Shown here in pieces: positions 1 to 10,868 of a DNA stretch of 64,000 nt (positions are counted from its first letter, which is position 1; each line of letters begins with the position of its first letter). The DNA comes from Oscarella lobularis. Its lineage: Eukaryota; Porifera; Homoscleromorpha; Homosclerophorida; Oscarellidae. Under the pieces are notes generated by a model. The model worked only from the letters and a program-made list of their open reading frames with translations. It had not been told where the DNA came from and ran no database searches. Made by a program: the position numbers and the translations under genes. The DNA lies in NCBI RefSeq assembly GCF_947507565.1, contig NW_027077201.1:115343-179342 (forward strand), given 5' to 3'.

Positions 1-653
1 TGTTGCAGACGTCTGCGCTAAACACAAAAGCCTTGGGAGGCAAGAGCGCCGTCGATGCAAACTTCGCCAGATTCTGGAGATTCTTGAAGTATTTCCTGGA
101 CCGCCTTGTCGAGTTTGTCATCATCACAAATGGAGTAAACATCAGCTCCGATTGGCAGACCGTGATCAATCCTTCTTCGTTTTAAAGTTCGCTGAGACAC
201 TCCAAGAGCCTCTGCTACGCTAACCCACGTGCCAAGGATAAAGTGCAATTAATTGATATCTTCCGGGTTGATGTCTAATCTTGAACGGCCTATAGTTTTT
301 TCGGGCTGTACACATGACGAAAATGAAACATGTTGATCAGTGTTGTCGTGCAACATGGATTCCAGCGTATCCTCTAGTAATGTTTCTTTAGAACGACATT
401 CAGCACGCATATCAGCGATAAGATGCCATAAAGAAGACGATGTACATTGGGAATGTAGTACACCTACAACATCGGAAGTAAGGAATGCCCAAGCAATTAA
501 AGCGCAGCTTCCGCTTTCACCCAAGAGGTGACTGGCTTGCTCCATCTTTCCTAAGGCGGCAGATATAGCAGAAGGGTGACGAGTCAGTAATGCGCGATCG
601 CATTCTCGCAGAGGCGAAGGAAGAGAACTGATGAAGTCGCGAACGTCAGCCAT
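1..653 (-). pseudogene. Integrase-like (rve/DDE) transposase, N-terminal part, cut by window edge
   Basis: Two open stretches lie in one frame. The first (653-249) starts at an ATG, has a helical N-terminal region and ends in a basic GRSRLDINPEDIN segment. A TAA at 249-251 interrupts it. The same frame then continues with a helix-turn-helix (TWVSVAEALGVSQRTLKRRR) and an ISD-like 'DDDKLDKAVQEI' segment, and runs off the left edge. From family knowledge, the order GRPRF-type linker, HTH, then a small helical domain is the N-terminus of metazoan integrase-core proteins whose catalytic part would follow outside the window. The TAA sits where the family often has Tyr, so a single nonsense change is inferred. 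It belongs to a different branch from the integrase gene at 48-49.7 kb. Family assignment is fairly sure; functional status is unknown. Confidence 0.6.
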
Positions 654-919
654 TTTTGCGTGAGGTCGCGCAGGCGCAGTAAGAGAGGCTTATGATAATG
701 GCAATGACGACGACTACGAATAATGATGATGAGAATGATGATGACAAAGAAATAAACTCTTTTGCATGAAAATAAGAACTTGGTCATAAAAAGTGACATT
801 CTGGTTATTAACACTTGATCATAAAAAAGTAACACTTGATCATGAAAAAGTAACACTTAACTAACACTTAATCATAAAAAATGAATTACGACAGTTTGAC
901 TTTTGTTCCAGTCGGCGTT

Positions 920-2720
920 CTATAAAATAGCGTCATCATTTTTTGATGATGGCGTCATTTTAGGCGATTGGCCGTTAGGCTCGTCTCGTCGGTCTTTACC
1001 TTTGTTTGTTGTTGCCGACGATTTTGATGTCAACGATAATGCTGGCGGTCCGGCGCTTTTACCGATCGTCGACGCCATCGACACGGTAGGTGCGGCCGTA
1101 TTCGCATTCAAGGCTTTCGCCTTTGCGATGTCAACGTCGTCGACGTTTTTGTCGTGGTCGTCTTTTTCGCTTTGCGGATCGTCGTCGAGGTTTTTGCCGT
1201 CGACGAGTTGTTTGCTCCGCTAGGTGCTCCTGCCTTGAAAGGAGGCACCGCAGTTTTGCTCGTACCCAAAGGGCCGCATGCTTCTTCATCATTCTTCTCT
1301 TTCCTTCCTTTGTCCGTCCATCGAAATATTGCCTTTTCGTTTATCGCTGTCGCCTTTTGTATTTTCACCTCCGATTTGTTCTTGAGAGCCGCCATATTGT
1401 TAGCCATTCTCGACCAAACGTCGGCGTGGACCTGGTTTGAAAAGTCGCACACTTTCTCTTTTGCCTGCTCTAAAATCGTAGTGAGGTGGGCCGTTTGAGA
1501 GGCACAATGCTCACGGCATATCTTGACGAGCTTCATTCCGGAATCGGAGAATAGCTCGTCAATACGGGGCTGCGTCTCGGGCGTTATACTTAGCAGCAAA
1601 CATTTGCCCCCCAGCGCAATGCGTCAGGTATTTGTTGGTATCGTTTGAGAAGTTCGAAACGAACCATCCCGCGTTTTGCTGCTGCATAATCCTTGTTCAG
1701 ATCTCGGAACTCGTGTAAAAAATGCTCGGCATGCACCTGGGCATCCGCCTTAGATGTAACGCTCAGCGTGGTTGATGTAACCGTTGCTGGTCGTGCCGAG
1801 GGCATCGTCGTTGGCAAAGTCGTTGGTAGACTCGCCACGGCTAGCGCATTCGATGCAAGCGGAGGCATTTCTGTTTCGGCTGCTATCGTTTGAGGCACAG
1901 CGGATATTTTGACCGTTTGTGCCGATGCACTCGACGCTACTGCTACGTTTGGTATTGCTTTGTTCTTTTTCTTCTCCATTAGATAGAGCTGCTGATACAT
2001 TCTCATCTGCTCTTCTTGTTCTTTCAAAAAGTTCCCCATCCTTGGATCAACGACGGCCTTTTCACGGGCCGACGTTGCCGTGGGTAGGGATATTAACCCT
2101 TGAATAAACGCTTCGTTCGATTCGCATTCGGCTAGCAAATTGTCCTCCATATTGAACGCAGCATTCAAAATGACGTCTTTCGGCGCCGATACGTTTGCGT
2201 CAGAAATGGGGACAGCGTTCAAGCTTTGCGGTATTGTAATGTCAAGCTCAATTTCTTCCTCCTTTTCGAAATGCTCGTCTTGTGGGCCTCTCGGCGGAGA
2301 CGGTGCGAGTGGAGACAAGAGATTATCGTCAGCTGTAAGCGATTCCGCTAAAATCTTCGGCCGATGCAACAAAGGGAAGAAAGTTGACGGCAAACAGGCC
2401 AAAAATCAAAGCGAATCGTCGGCTGTAAGCGATCCCGCTAAAAATGAAAACGTCGAATTGATGATATCTCCGTCCAATTTCAAGTCAAATCTCGTTTTTG
2501 CGTTTGCATGTGAGGAGAGAATTTCCAGTCGGGACAACCCTAGACAAGACAACCCTGAAGAGGGCGCAAAGGCAAAGAACGCCAATGATGAAAAATTGCT
2601 GAACGGGACAATCCTATACGGGACAACCCTGAAGACTCCGCGACGGCAAGCGTCTCTTTGCCAAGGTATGAAAAAATCTTGCAAAGTATTTGTTGTCGTA
2701 GAGGTGGACATATTACTTAA
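920..2720 (-). pseudogene. Unrecognised low-complexity gene, frame-broken
   Basis: Three overlapping open stretches follow one another on the minus strand: 2402-1590 (270 aa), 1599-1108 (163 aa) and 1111-920 (63 aa). The first junction lies beside a run of six C's at about 1607-1612, so a one-base slip may have split a single gene. The first part is acidic, then rich in Ala/Thr/Pro/Ser (about residues 150-220), then helical. The second is helical and ends in a Lys/Thr tail. I do not recognise the family. Upstream, a 27-bp segment (LTADD-coding) occurs twice, near 2326 and 2416, so the 5' part contains a 90-bp direct repeat. The region between 2406 and 2720 is another open minus stretch that may be a 5' exon. 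Confidence 0.3.
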
Positions 2721-4589
2721 AATGTTTTTTCTGTTGCTAATAAATTTTTTTCTAATTGTAATTTTTATTTTAAATTTTGTTTAGCAGATTTTACAACCTC
2801 CTATTGGAGCCCTTGTCACTGTGAAGCTCCTTCTATCTTTGCCGCCGTAAGCAAACTTAAAATTCATGAAACTAACAAAAACACTTCTTAAAAAAGGAAA
2901 AAATGCGGGTAAGAAAAGATTACAAATAAACTTTTCTATTAATTTTTAAAATATTTTAGCTGGGGGACGTCCCATAATAATTCCATCGGAATACAACATG
3001 ACAGACTTTAGAGAAGAAAATGCCAAAGAAGTTATCTCGGTGCATGACGACTCTCAGAAAGTCGAGAAAATTATATCCAATTTTCGATGTCTATCGAACG
3101 TTGAGGACAGCGGTATGCGTCGTTATTTAATATTAGGCAATATTCCTCTTACTTTAGCGTCTTTCTTTATGATTTATTGAACCTTCTCTTCCGAGTTCGT
3201 CAATGTTTGAATCGGCCCTTCAATCGTTTCGACTAACAGTCGCAGGTGTTTTTATTGTAGTACACAAAATTATTAAGTATATTTACAATTGATTAGAATC
3301 TAAGATGCCAAGAACGTCGAGCGATACGGCGGAACCCAATCTACCTGCAAAATCGAAAGAGACAAAGCGTCGTCAAGAAGAAAGAGCACGACGACGACTT
3401 AAAAAGAATGGAATATTTAAAGCGTTTGAATTAGAGTGACGAGAGCAGTAGCAAAGACGTCGACAACGACAACTTGGACGAGGTGGCGAAGACGGATCTT
3501 CACGAAGAATCGGTCAGGAAAAGGCGTGTGAAACGTCCGGAAAACGTCGACAACTCAAAAAAGAAGAAATAAGGACGTCCTTCCAAATGGGGTTTCGACG
3601 ACACAAGCAGCAGCGACAAAGAAGACGAGGTGGCAAAGACGAATCTTCTTCTCAAATTTAAAAGAAAAAGGCGTGCAAAAAAAACTTACTCAAGAAATAG
3701 ACTCAACAGTGTTTAATCTCTCAGCAAAGCACCAAACCCTTGAGCAGATTACACATGGACTCGCTCATTTCGTCCCACACTTCAATACACTCAAGAAAAG
3801 CAAAGTGCACCGGAGGGAAACCTATCATCGATTCGAACGTCGACTCGTACCATATAGAGTACTTGTAAGGATATTTGCTTAGCATATGCGTTCGCTGGCA
3901 ACTTCCAAAAACATGCAGTAAAAGGGTTGCCACATCCAGTTAATTTTGGCAAACAATTAGCGAAAGGCTAATTTTTCTAGGTTTTTAGGCATTTAGACGA
4001 ACATTTTGTGTACTTAATTTAACATTGCTTGCGGAACGATGTCAAAGCATTTGAAGAATTTAATAGTCACACAGAAAGCGACAAAAAATGTTGAGAGCAA
4101 GAAGAATGTTGAGAGTTGCCAACATTTATTTAGTAAACTAGCAAAACCGACAGCAAAGACGACAATAACGACGACCAGTTTAGCTTTAGCAACAGCATTA
4201 GCAACATTAACGATATTAGCCACCACGGCAATGTTATCTACCAAGTGACGGCGTTAGGAATCTCAAGTACAACCCCAAAGAAGGGGAGAGTAAAGTAAAC
4301 GTGTTTCCGGAAAAATCAGAAATGCCGCAAGGAAACCGCAGGTTCCAGAGACGGCAACAAAAAATATAAAAAAATCGGTCCTTTGCAACGCTTTGAAACG
4401 ACTGTAGTTGTTTTAAAGTGGAGAGCTCAGTTTTAAAGTAGGCAAGACTATTTAACAAAGTAATATCTTCTTTTTTCGAAGTCAAAATCGACCACGTAAG
4501 AACGTGATTAAATTACAGATAACCTTTGCTAATACGTGACTTTCACACGTTGCACTAGCTGTGTTTTATGGCGCTACAAGAGTGTCAAA
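2721..4589. other. AT-rich stretch with no recognised gene
   Basis: A short plus-strand ORF opens at 3305 (44 codons, basic, many Arg/Lys). It is followed in another frame by two acidic stretches with the same pattern (DNLDEVAKTDL near 3470, then a similar DEVAKTNL near 3640), which suggests decay of a charged repeat protein. The rest shows nothing I can identify. Confidence 0.3.
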
Positions 4590-4815
4590 ATGATTTGGGA
4601 TTAGGAATCGGGATTCGAGATCGGGATTTGGGATGATTAAGAATCGGAAATCGAGAAAGGGATTCGGGATTTGGAATCGGGAATCGGTAGCGGGATTCGG
4701 TATCAGGATTTGGGATTAGGAATCGGGATAAGGTATTCGGTTTTGGGATTACGAATCGGGATTCAGGATCGGGAATCAAGATCGGGAATCGGGATGGGGA
4801 TTTGGGATTAGGAAT
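4590..4815. repeat. Degenerate short tandem repeat of GGGATT/GGAATCGG units
   Basis: About 225 bp of imperfect copies of units like GGGATTCGGGATTTGGGATTA, each about 6-13 bp. It reads as a simple satellite with no open gene of its own; the minus-strand reading, rich in IPNPES, is only a translation of the repeat. Confidence 0.75.
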
Positions 4816-4983
4816 GCGCTACGCGGGACAGGATGACGCTTTCGACAAGGTTTTACAGGAAGCTTTTCGTAGCGTTATTAATCTTGAACAAGCTCAAAGA
4901 AGTGGTTTCTTCTCAGAATTATTTTTGTTGCTTTGCTAGTATCTTGCCCTTAATCCTTAGGAAAGTTTAAGCTTAGGCAGCGT

Positions 4984-6530
4984 TTGAATGCAGATGCAAA
5001 CGCGAGAGGTTCGTTTGACGGCACTTGTGCGCGTCGAGGACATACGTTGTACTGTGGCTTTGAAGCAGTAATTTTTTCACGACGTCGCTGCCGTCATCAA
5101 TTTCAGGGAATTCATGCAGAGGACAGGCAAGGGAAACAAGAGTCGGTGTCGTCATATAGTTCGCGGTTTCGTAATGTGCTATTAAAACTGCAGAGTATCG
5201 ATGGATATGCGCATTCGGCGGCCGCTATCGTCCTCTGGTACACCGAAGGACAGAGGTCAGAATTACAAGCGGAGCTAGAGCGTTACGCTACGGAAACTCA
5301 CGCAGAGGTTGTAAATCGGCAGAGAAAGCAGAACGAATTTGGAAGCGACAGCACGGTTCGAAGATTGGGAGAGCAGAAGGCTACCCGATCGTTGCTACGA
5401 CGCTACCGGAATCTAAGAAACGCGACGACTGTCTACGCCAGATGGAGCAACAAGGAAAAGTTATTCAGCTTTTGCAGAAGACGATGGAATCACCCGTCGT
5501 CGCAGCTCTCGCTACCACGACACCCGACGCTAGGCAGGGACCTCGGCCAGTGGGACCGTGTTTCTATTGCAAAAGAGCCTAGCCACACAATTTCGGAATG
5601 TGCGAAGAGGCTGGCGAAGGAAGCAGGAGTGGCAGTGTGAGGCGGCTTCGCTAAACATACAAATTCTTTGTTCTCAGTGAATGCACCGTACTCACCCGCC
5701 CCGTATGGCGTTCCTGGGTATCCCATGCCGATGTCAGGCGCCCCATCGTAGCCTGTCTTCCAGCTTAGCAAGCCTGGACGCCAGGATACTCACCTGTCCA
5801 ACCTCCTCAGTACGCCCCATCGCAACTGTGGTATCCGTGTCAAAATCCGAATCCTCTGCCTCAGTATGGCTATCCAAACACACAGATGATGCCGAATGGG
5901 GGTAGCCTCTAGCGCAGTATCAAACGCAATCTAGTCCTCCAGCGACGCAAGTTATGCAGGGTCCCGTGATGCAAACTAAACAGTAACCGATGCCCACCTT
6001 GGAACCACAGGTAAATACCAGTGGAGGTGAACAACCGATGGCCACGCCAGCAACGCAACCCTATCAGCCTCGACAAAATCAACTTTGAAGTGGATCTCAC
6101 GTCTTCAATGCCTTAACCGGTCGAGAAATTACCAGCAATGGATATTTGGGCGCCGGTGATAACACGCGTTGTCGAGAGAGATTATCCGACGCCCTGTGTT
6201 CTTGACTCTGTAGCAGGTACGTCTGTCGTTTCTAAAGAATTCTTTGAGCGAATCGGAAAGGAGATAAAGAAGGCAAACGGTAGCGGAATGAGCGTGCTAG
6301 GAACAGATGATTTGGAGTTTGCGATCGGCCCTATTCGCATCGTACATCCACTAGAAGTTGTTGAGAATTTCCTGTTTCCCGTTTTGCCTGGGAACGACTT
6401 CCTGAGGAGGAGAGGCATTCGACTAGATTTCGAGACTGGATCGGTGGAAGTGAGGAGCCCGTCTGGAGAACGAATTTCGTGCGTTTGCTCAAAGTGTATC
6501 AAGAGGATGGCGTGGAGGGCAGGAAAATAA
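4984..6530 (+). pseudogene. LTR-retrotransposon gag and aspartic protease remnant
   Basis: The frame from about 5150 reads VSSYSSRFRNVLLKLQSIDG and then a GLRSDLQAELERY-like stretch, typical of the capsid part of Ty3/gypsy-type Gag. In another frame near 5565 comes a zinc-knuckle-like CFYCKRA..HNFGMCEE, then a Pro/Tyr-rich segment. The open stretch 6138-6530 is a retropepsin-like domain. The active-site region reads CVLDSVAGTSVVS, where families normally have D-S/T-G-A, so the catalytic Gly is Val and the enzyme should be dead. It continues through an LPGNDFLRRRGIRLDF segment that fits the C-terminal half of such proteases. Frames change several times. No reverse transcriptase follows. Confidence 0.65.
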
Positions 6531-6787
6531 AACGCAGCCGATGTCAGAAGAGTTTGCGCAGTTACGTCGCAAGTTGTTGAGAATTTCCCGTTTCCCGTTT
6601 TGCCTGGGAAGGACTTCCTGAGGAGGAGAGGCATTCGACTAGACTTCGATTCGAGACTGGATCGGTGGAAGTGAGGAGCCCGTCTGGAGAACGAATTTCG
6701 TGCGTTTGCTCAAAGTGTATCTAGAGGATGGCGTGGAGGACAGGAAAATATAACGCAGCCGATGTCAGAAGAGTTTGCGCAGTTACG
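6357..6787 (+). repeat. Tandem duplication of about 210 bp at the end of the protease remnant
   Basis: Bases 6357-6566 and 6573-6787 are near-identical, starting at GTTGTTGAGAATTTCC and ending at GCGCAGTTACG. The second copy has a short insertion (cttcgattcgaga) and point changes. It repeats the 3' end of the protease reading frame. Confidence 0.85.
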
Positions 6788-6943
6788 CTGCCTGTCAGCA
6801 GGACTTAGGTCATCGTGAGGGCAGAGGTAGCTGAGCCTAAGGTTCCTATAAGGAACCCAGCCTGGAGACCAAGTGGGCTTATATCAATCGGTGCTCACGT
6901 ACATTGTGCTCGCGCGTGGAGCGTGTTAATTAAGGTAGGACCA

Positions 6944-7205
6944 ATTTTTTGGTCCCTGGACTATGCACTTTTCTGGCATAAAACCAGATGACACTTTTTA
7001 TGCTAAAAAGTGGTCCCGGGCCACTTTTTATGCCAAAATAAGTGGCCCCGGACCACTTTTCAAAAAGTGCCCAGGAGCATAAAACTTGGCCCTGGACCAC
7101 TTTTATAGCATGAAAAGTTCATAAAAAGAGCCCCACCTTTTATAGCATGAAAAGTGTCCCGGGGCCACTTCTCTGGCCGGACCAATTTTTTCATGACAGG
7201 TTTAC
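6944..7205. mobile_element. MITE-like element with internal inverted GGTCC/GGACC repeats
   Basis: The segment begins with GGACCAATTTTTTGGTCC and ends with GGACCAATTTTTTCATGACA. Inside are several copies of a motif like GTGGTCCCGGGCCACTTTTT in both orientations, which could fold into long hairpins. There is no open gene. The right end resembles the right end of the Ginger1-like element at 26.2-28.0 kb (GGTCCATTTTTGTCGTGACA). The left end is unclear and I see no convincing target duplication. Confidence 0.5.
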
Positions 7206-7537
7206 CGAGCACTTAATTCTGCTCTTAGTTGATTTTTCAACAAACTCAAACAGAGGAATGCATTCGATTGCTACACATACGTGCAATACATTCAAAGTCG
7301 TTGTCACGCCTCCTACCTAATACGATTCTGGCCCATCAATTGACAATTAATTTAGTCCTGTTTTACAGGTCCAATTGGTTGGTTCGAAAACATTTTTTAC
7401 CTGTGCGCCGTGGGTCTTAACCACTCGACTAGCATGTATTATAAGTGCCGCTCGCCTTCTATCTGGCCGAAAATCAAAGCTTTTTGTAATATTGGAATTG
7501 AACCAAAACAATAAACCCCGTTACCATAACTCACTAT

Positions 7538-7610
7538 TGCCCAGGATTGGCCTTGAACCAACAATCTGAACATTTTCAGTGTTACGCTCAACCAATTAAA
7601 CTGCCTATGC
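7538..7610 (-). tRNA. trnF: Mitochondrial-type tRNA-Phe(GAA), inside the NUMT
   Basis: Read on the minus strand, the 73 nt fold as a cloverleaf. The acceptor is GCATAGG/CCTGGGC with one mismatch and one G-T pair, the D-arm GTTT..GAGC, the anticodon arm TAACA-CTGAAAA-TGTTC (anticodon GAA) and the T-arm GTTGG-TTCAAGG-CCAAT, followed by discriminator A. It sits just downstream of cox3. As part of a decayed mitochondrial insert it is probably not used. Confidence 0.7.
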
Positions 7611-7689
7611 TATAGTTTATTTCTCTATCACTTAACTAATTATTTCCACTTTATTAACGAGGGTTAGTGGTCGTCCATAGAAAGGGTAC

Positions 7690-7985
7690 CTTTTTTTTAC
7701 TCCCCATTAATATATGCAAACATAAAGAAACAATCAATCTACATCCACAAAATTTCAATATCAGGCTGAGGCCTCAAATCCGAAGTGATTTTGTCGGGTT
7801 AATTGGTATGCTATCAATGTTACTAAAAATACCAATAAAAATGCTGTTCCGATTATTACAGGGGACCAGGAAAGCCTGTGGCTACAAAGAAAGTTGAACC
7901 ATATACTGAGCCTGATATATCAAAAGGAGCCTCATAATACTCAATTCCTTGTAAACTTGTAAATAATATACCTAGTGGCCGCAAT
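7690..7985 (-). pseudogene. cox3: Cytochrome c oxidase subunit III fragment (mitochondrial, C-terminal part)
   Basis: On the minus strand the sequence gives [30 protein letters not shown], then after a one-base shift [15 protein letters not shown] and FGFEASA, and finally WYWNFVDVDWLFLYVCIY. These match the conserved core and C-terminus of COX3, the third subunit of the proton-pumping oxidase. Trp is written TGA at 7761-7763, 7755-7757 and 7734-7736, as in sponge mitochondria. Lesions are the frameshift near 7860 and a TAA at 7707-7709, where the family has the first Trp of the terminal WWG. The N-terminal half is absent, so this is a dead nuclear copy. Confidence 0.88.
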
Positions 7986-7989
7986 AGAT

Positions 7990-8520
7990 TAGCCATATCG
8001 AGAGCTACCGGATCGCCACGCTCCTCGACAACAAACCTCAGCGCGTGCAGGTTCGTACCCTCCTCTTCAACATGGGGGAGCGTGCAGAATAGCTCTTTCG
8101 TTCAACCCGCTCGTGCTACAGATCGCAAATCGGACCGAAATTACCAGCAGCAGCCGTCGGAAAAGCCGACCTCAAAGGCCGCGCCATGTCGGTGGTGAGG
8201 GAACTCCTCTCACACCCGCGTGCGAATTGTCCCGCTTCGACCAAAGAATCTGCCAAGTGCCACAAGCGAAAGAACTACCCTCGCGTCTGCCGCAGTACTC
8301 AAGCGCCAGCTGTCCGCGAAGTGACTCAATCGGCTGATCAACTTAACGAAGACCAAACTGCAGACTTCGGCGGTGTATTCCTGGGAGAACTCTCAGAAGA
8401 AGAAACTACGGCACGCGACACCGTGGCTCGTTCCTCTACGCATCGGCCCCGTTCCGGTCGTCTTCAAAATCGATACGGGCGCAGACGTCACGGCAAAACC
8501 CTAATCGTTATATCAAATGG
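7990..8520 (+). pseudogene. Gypsy-type gag-protease fragment
   Basis: Read with frame changes, the plus strand shows the end of a Gag capsid ([20 protein letters not shown] then FNMGERAE). A zinc-knuckle region follows (PCRWWGNSSHTRANCPA; the first CxxC is partly lost). Last comes the start of a retropepsin (PVPVVFKIDTGADVTAKP) with an intact DTGA active-site motif, ended by TAA near 8504. It abuts the mitochondrial insert directly. No reverse transcriptase follows. Gypsy is the best match for the CRWCG..H.R..CPA-type knuckle. Confidence 0.7.
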
Positions 8521-8869
8521 CGTTTCGCGTGCCGCTTTTGAAATCTTTTCCTCCGCTTTGGGCTATGCCCTCACAGTTATTGGCAAAGTTCACGACGCCC
8601 TTCATTGCGTAGATCGCACGGGTTTCTCATAGCGATCACCCAGGGTTCTGCCCAGGTTTTTTTTTGTATGGGTGATAAGTGATGGGGGTTTGGGGGCGAA
8701 GCCCCCTAAAAATATTTGGGGGCGTGGTTTTTACGGATTAATTTTGACGCCATTTTTCACAGTTATTTTAACAATCCAAACGCTCATCGACATGCTTTAT
8801 TTTACGGAAAGTCTGCGATTCTTGTTTAGAGCCCACAGTTAAGCAGCATCTTTTACGGGAAAATGTTCC

Positions 8870-10868
8870 AAAGAAGGACCGTTTACGGCAATTCTTAGCA
8901 GTGCGTCCAGGGTTCTTTCGCTCATTCGATTTCGTATATCCGTTTTTATCAAGTTGAGTCTTGAGAGAAAGTGCGCTCAACACTCGCTGTGTGCATCGGA
9001 ATAACTCTGCAAATGCATGCTATTTATGAAAGCTTGGGAAACATTCTTTTGGTTGATAAGTCACCGCATAGATTGTCCAGAACTTCTTTGCAAGTGTATG
9101 CCGGCGATTCTCTCCTTTTTATCGCTAGACGCTCCTTGTCACTTGACCATTCCTCAAGGGTTTCCTCAAGAGATTCGTCTGCGTCAGAAGGATAAAAATG
9201 AGTGAAAAGCTTTTCTATTTCACGGTTGCCGTACTCGGCAAACTCTTCTCCAGAATCAGGCAATGGCAACGCATCCGGATTGAAGACGGTAAAGGACGTT
9301 ATTACTCCTTCATCTTCAAATCTTTTTTTGATGTTACAGAGCAGGCTGGAGAGATAAGGTGTTTTGATGTTATTTGTGAAAGTCATTTCATTGTCATTTG
9401 GGTCACGTGTAATGACGATCCCCGATGACTTCAGTTTCTCCAGAAATTCCGGCAACTGGCGAAGATGCATACCGTCGACAGTTTTTAGTCGCGTAAGAGC
9501 CTCCTTCGTCAACAAAAGCGCTCCTGGAATACTGCTATAATCGCAGTGTTGATGTTGAAATATTTTTGAGAGGCGCAAAACGTGCGGCAAAGCACCGCAC
9601 ATTAAGAGCATGGTCGTTATAAACTTGTGCTTTGTTATCATTGCGTTGATGCCCAAAGCTCTATCGTCGTGTCTCTCCTGCGCCTCTCGCTGGAGACTGA
9701 CGCTGACAGATGCAAAGCATGCTTTAAGACGGCTGACACTTCGCTCGATGCTCAGCCATCTTGTTGCGCAAGGTGCAACCATTTTTCCCTTTTCATGAAG
9801 CAGCACCTGGATTGCTTCCAACCCTGCCGTCCTAACGGCACTATTGTCAAAGAAATCAAAAATCTGACGAAGAATATTGTCAAATGCGTTGACGTATGGC
9901 ACTGCCTTTGATGCCTGAGTTGATGCAAGATTCAGTCTGTGTGCCGCACAGTGGACTCCAACAGCAGATGGAAACGTGCGTTTTAGCCTAGCGACGACAC
10001 CGTTTCTGCAATCAACCATTGTCGATGCACCGTCTGTTCCAATTCCTCTAAGTCTGCTACGGTCTACGCCCGAAACCTCAATAAACTCTTTGATGCGACG
10101 TGTAATGGTTTTGGCTCTTGCTCTAATGCAGCTATTCCCGCCAGCAGCAGCGCTCTCAACTTCGGGTTGCAATAAGTCCACTGCTTTTAAGAAAGTGCAT
10201 TTGAGTTCTCCTGTAGCATTATCAATGTAGCGACCGTGAATTGCCAGCTCCTCTTGCGTAGTGCAATCCGTTGTCTCGTCAAACATTAAAGCAAAATGCT
10301 CAGAATCTTTCAATTCGTCGAGAGATCTTTTTTCAAGGAGCTCAGATATGGCGTAAAGCATCTCTTGTATCGATTTGTGACTGGTGTAGATAGCATTTCG
10401 AGCTACTCTAATCTTGCTTTTAATTTCTACTCCCAACCACGAAGCCAGATCTAGGATCAGTTCAAAATTGGTAGTGTGAGCCAAACGCCGCTTAGCAATG
10501 AAATAGAGACAACCAATTGCTTGCTCGATTCCTTCAGCAGGAACAACAGGATTGATAGCAGACACAACGTTTGGCTTGGAAGCGAGACGCTCCAACCTCA
10601 CACACGTGATGTGTGACTCGCATTTTTTGTGTCTAATTATACTTTCAAGCCGCAATCGCGTACAGGGCATTTTAATCCACGATTCGTGCTTGTATGGCCT
10701 AGCTCCAGAGCAGTGCTTCTGGCAAATCCTACACGTAATGCCCCTTGTAGATTGATCGTACTTAACCCTTTCGCTGAAAAAAATGTTTAAACAGCAAACT
10801 GCGCTAGGCAATAAAAAATCAAGTACTATAACAAGTACACAACAAAGAAAACGTACCAAATAACACAA
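8870..10868 (-). pseudogene. hAT-superfamily transposase (DUF4371-type), broken near its C-terminus
   Basis: An open stretch of 614 codons (10868-9024) has an N-terminal zinc-finger-like region (ITCRICQKH...RHKKCESH). It then follows the DUF4371 pattern of animal hAT proteins: HFALMFDETTDCTTQEELAI, GIGTDGASTMVDCRNGVVAR, GVHCAAHRLNLASTQ, and APCATRWLSIERSVSRL. After KLS a TAA (9024-9026) interrupts the frame, but it continues IACICRVIPMHTASVERTFS. After a one-base shift it gives SERTLDALLRIAVNGPSLEH. This is the hAT C-terminal dimerisation domain, down to about 8870. So one stop and one shift have broken a nearly complete transposase. The first residues before the zinc finger are hydrophobic and may be intron sequence; the true start is probably upstream. 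No clear terminal repeats were found. Confidence 0.85.

Larger units (their letters stand above)
7206..7988 (-). other. Nuclear insertion of mitochondrial DNA (NUMT)
   Basis: This AT-rich stretch reads on the minus strand as a cox3 piece (7985-7690), then a tRNA-Phe (7610-7538). Two further tRNA-like T-arm or D-arm fragments follow (about 7530-7490 and 7440-7380), too decayed to name. cox3 uses TGA for Trp at three conserved places, so it was once read with a mitochondrial code. It is broken by one frameshift and one TAA. GC-rich retrotransposon sequence starts at about 7990. Boundaries are approximate. Confidence 0.8.

Noticed and set aside
903..1498. Overlapping plus-strand ORFs of 106-116 codons
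   Set aside because: They are antisense shadows of the minus-strand low-complexity gene and show only runs of Phe, Ser and Arg.
4585..4779. Minus-strand ORF rich in IPNPES
   Set aside because: It is a translation of the GGGATT-type simple repeat.
7375..7569. Plus-strand ORF ending LLPRIGLEPTI
   Set aside because: The segment reads better as mitochondrial tRNA genes on the other strand.
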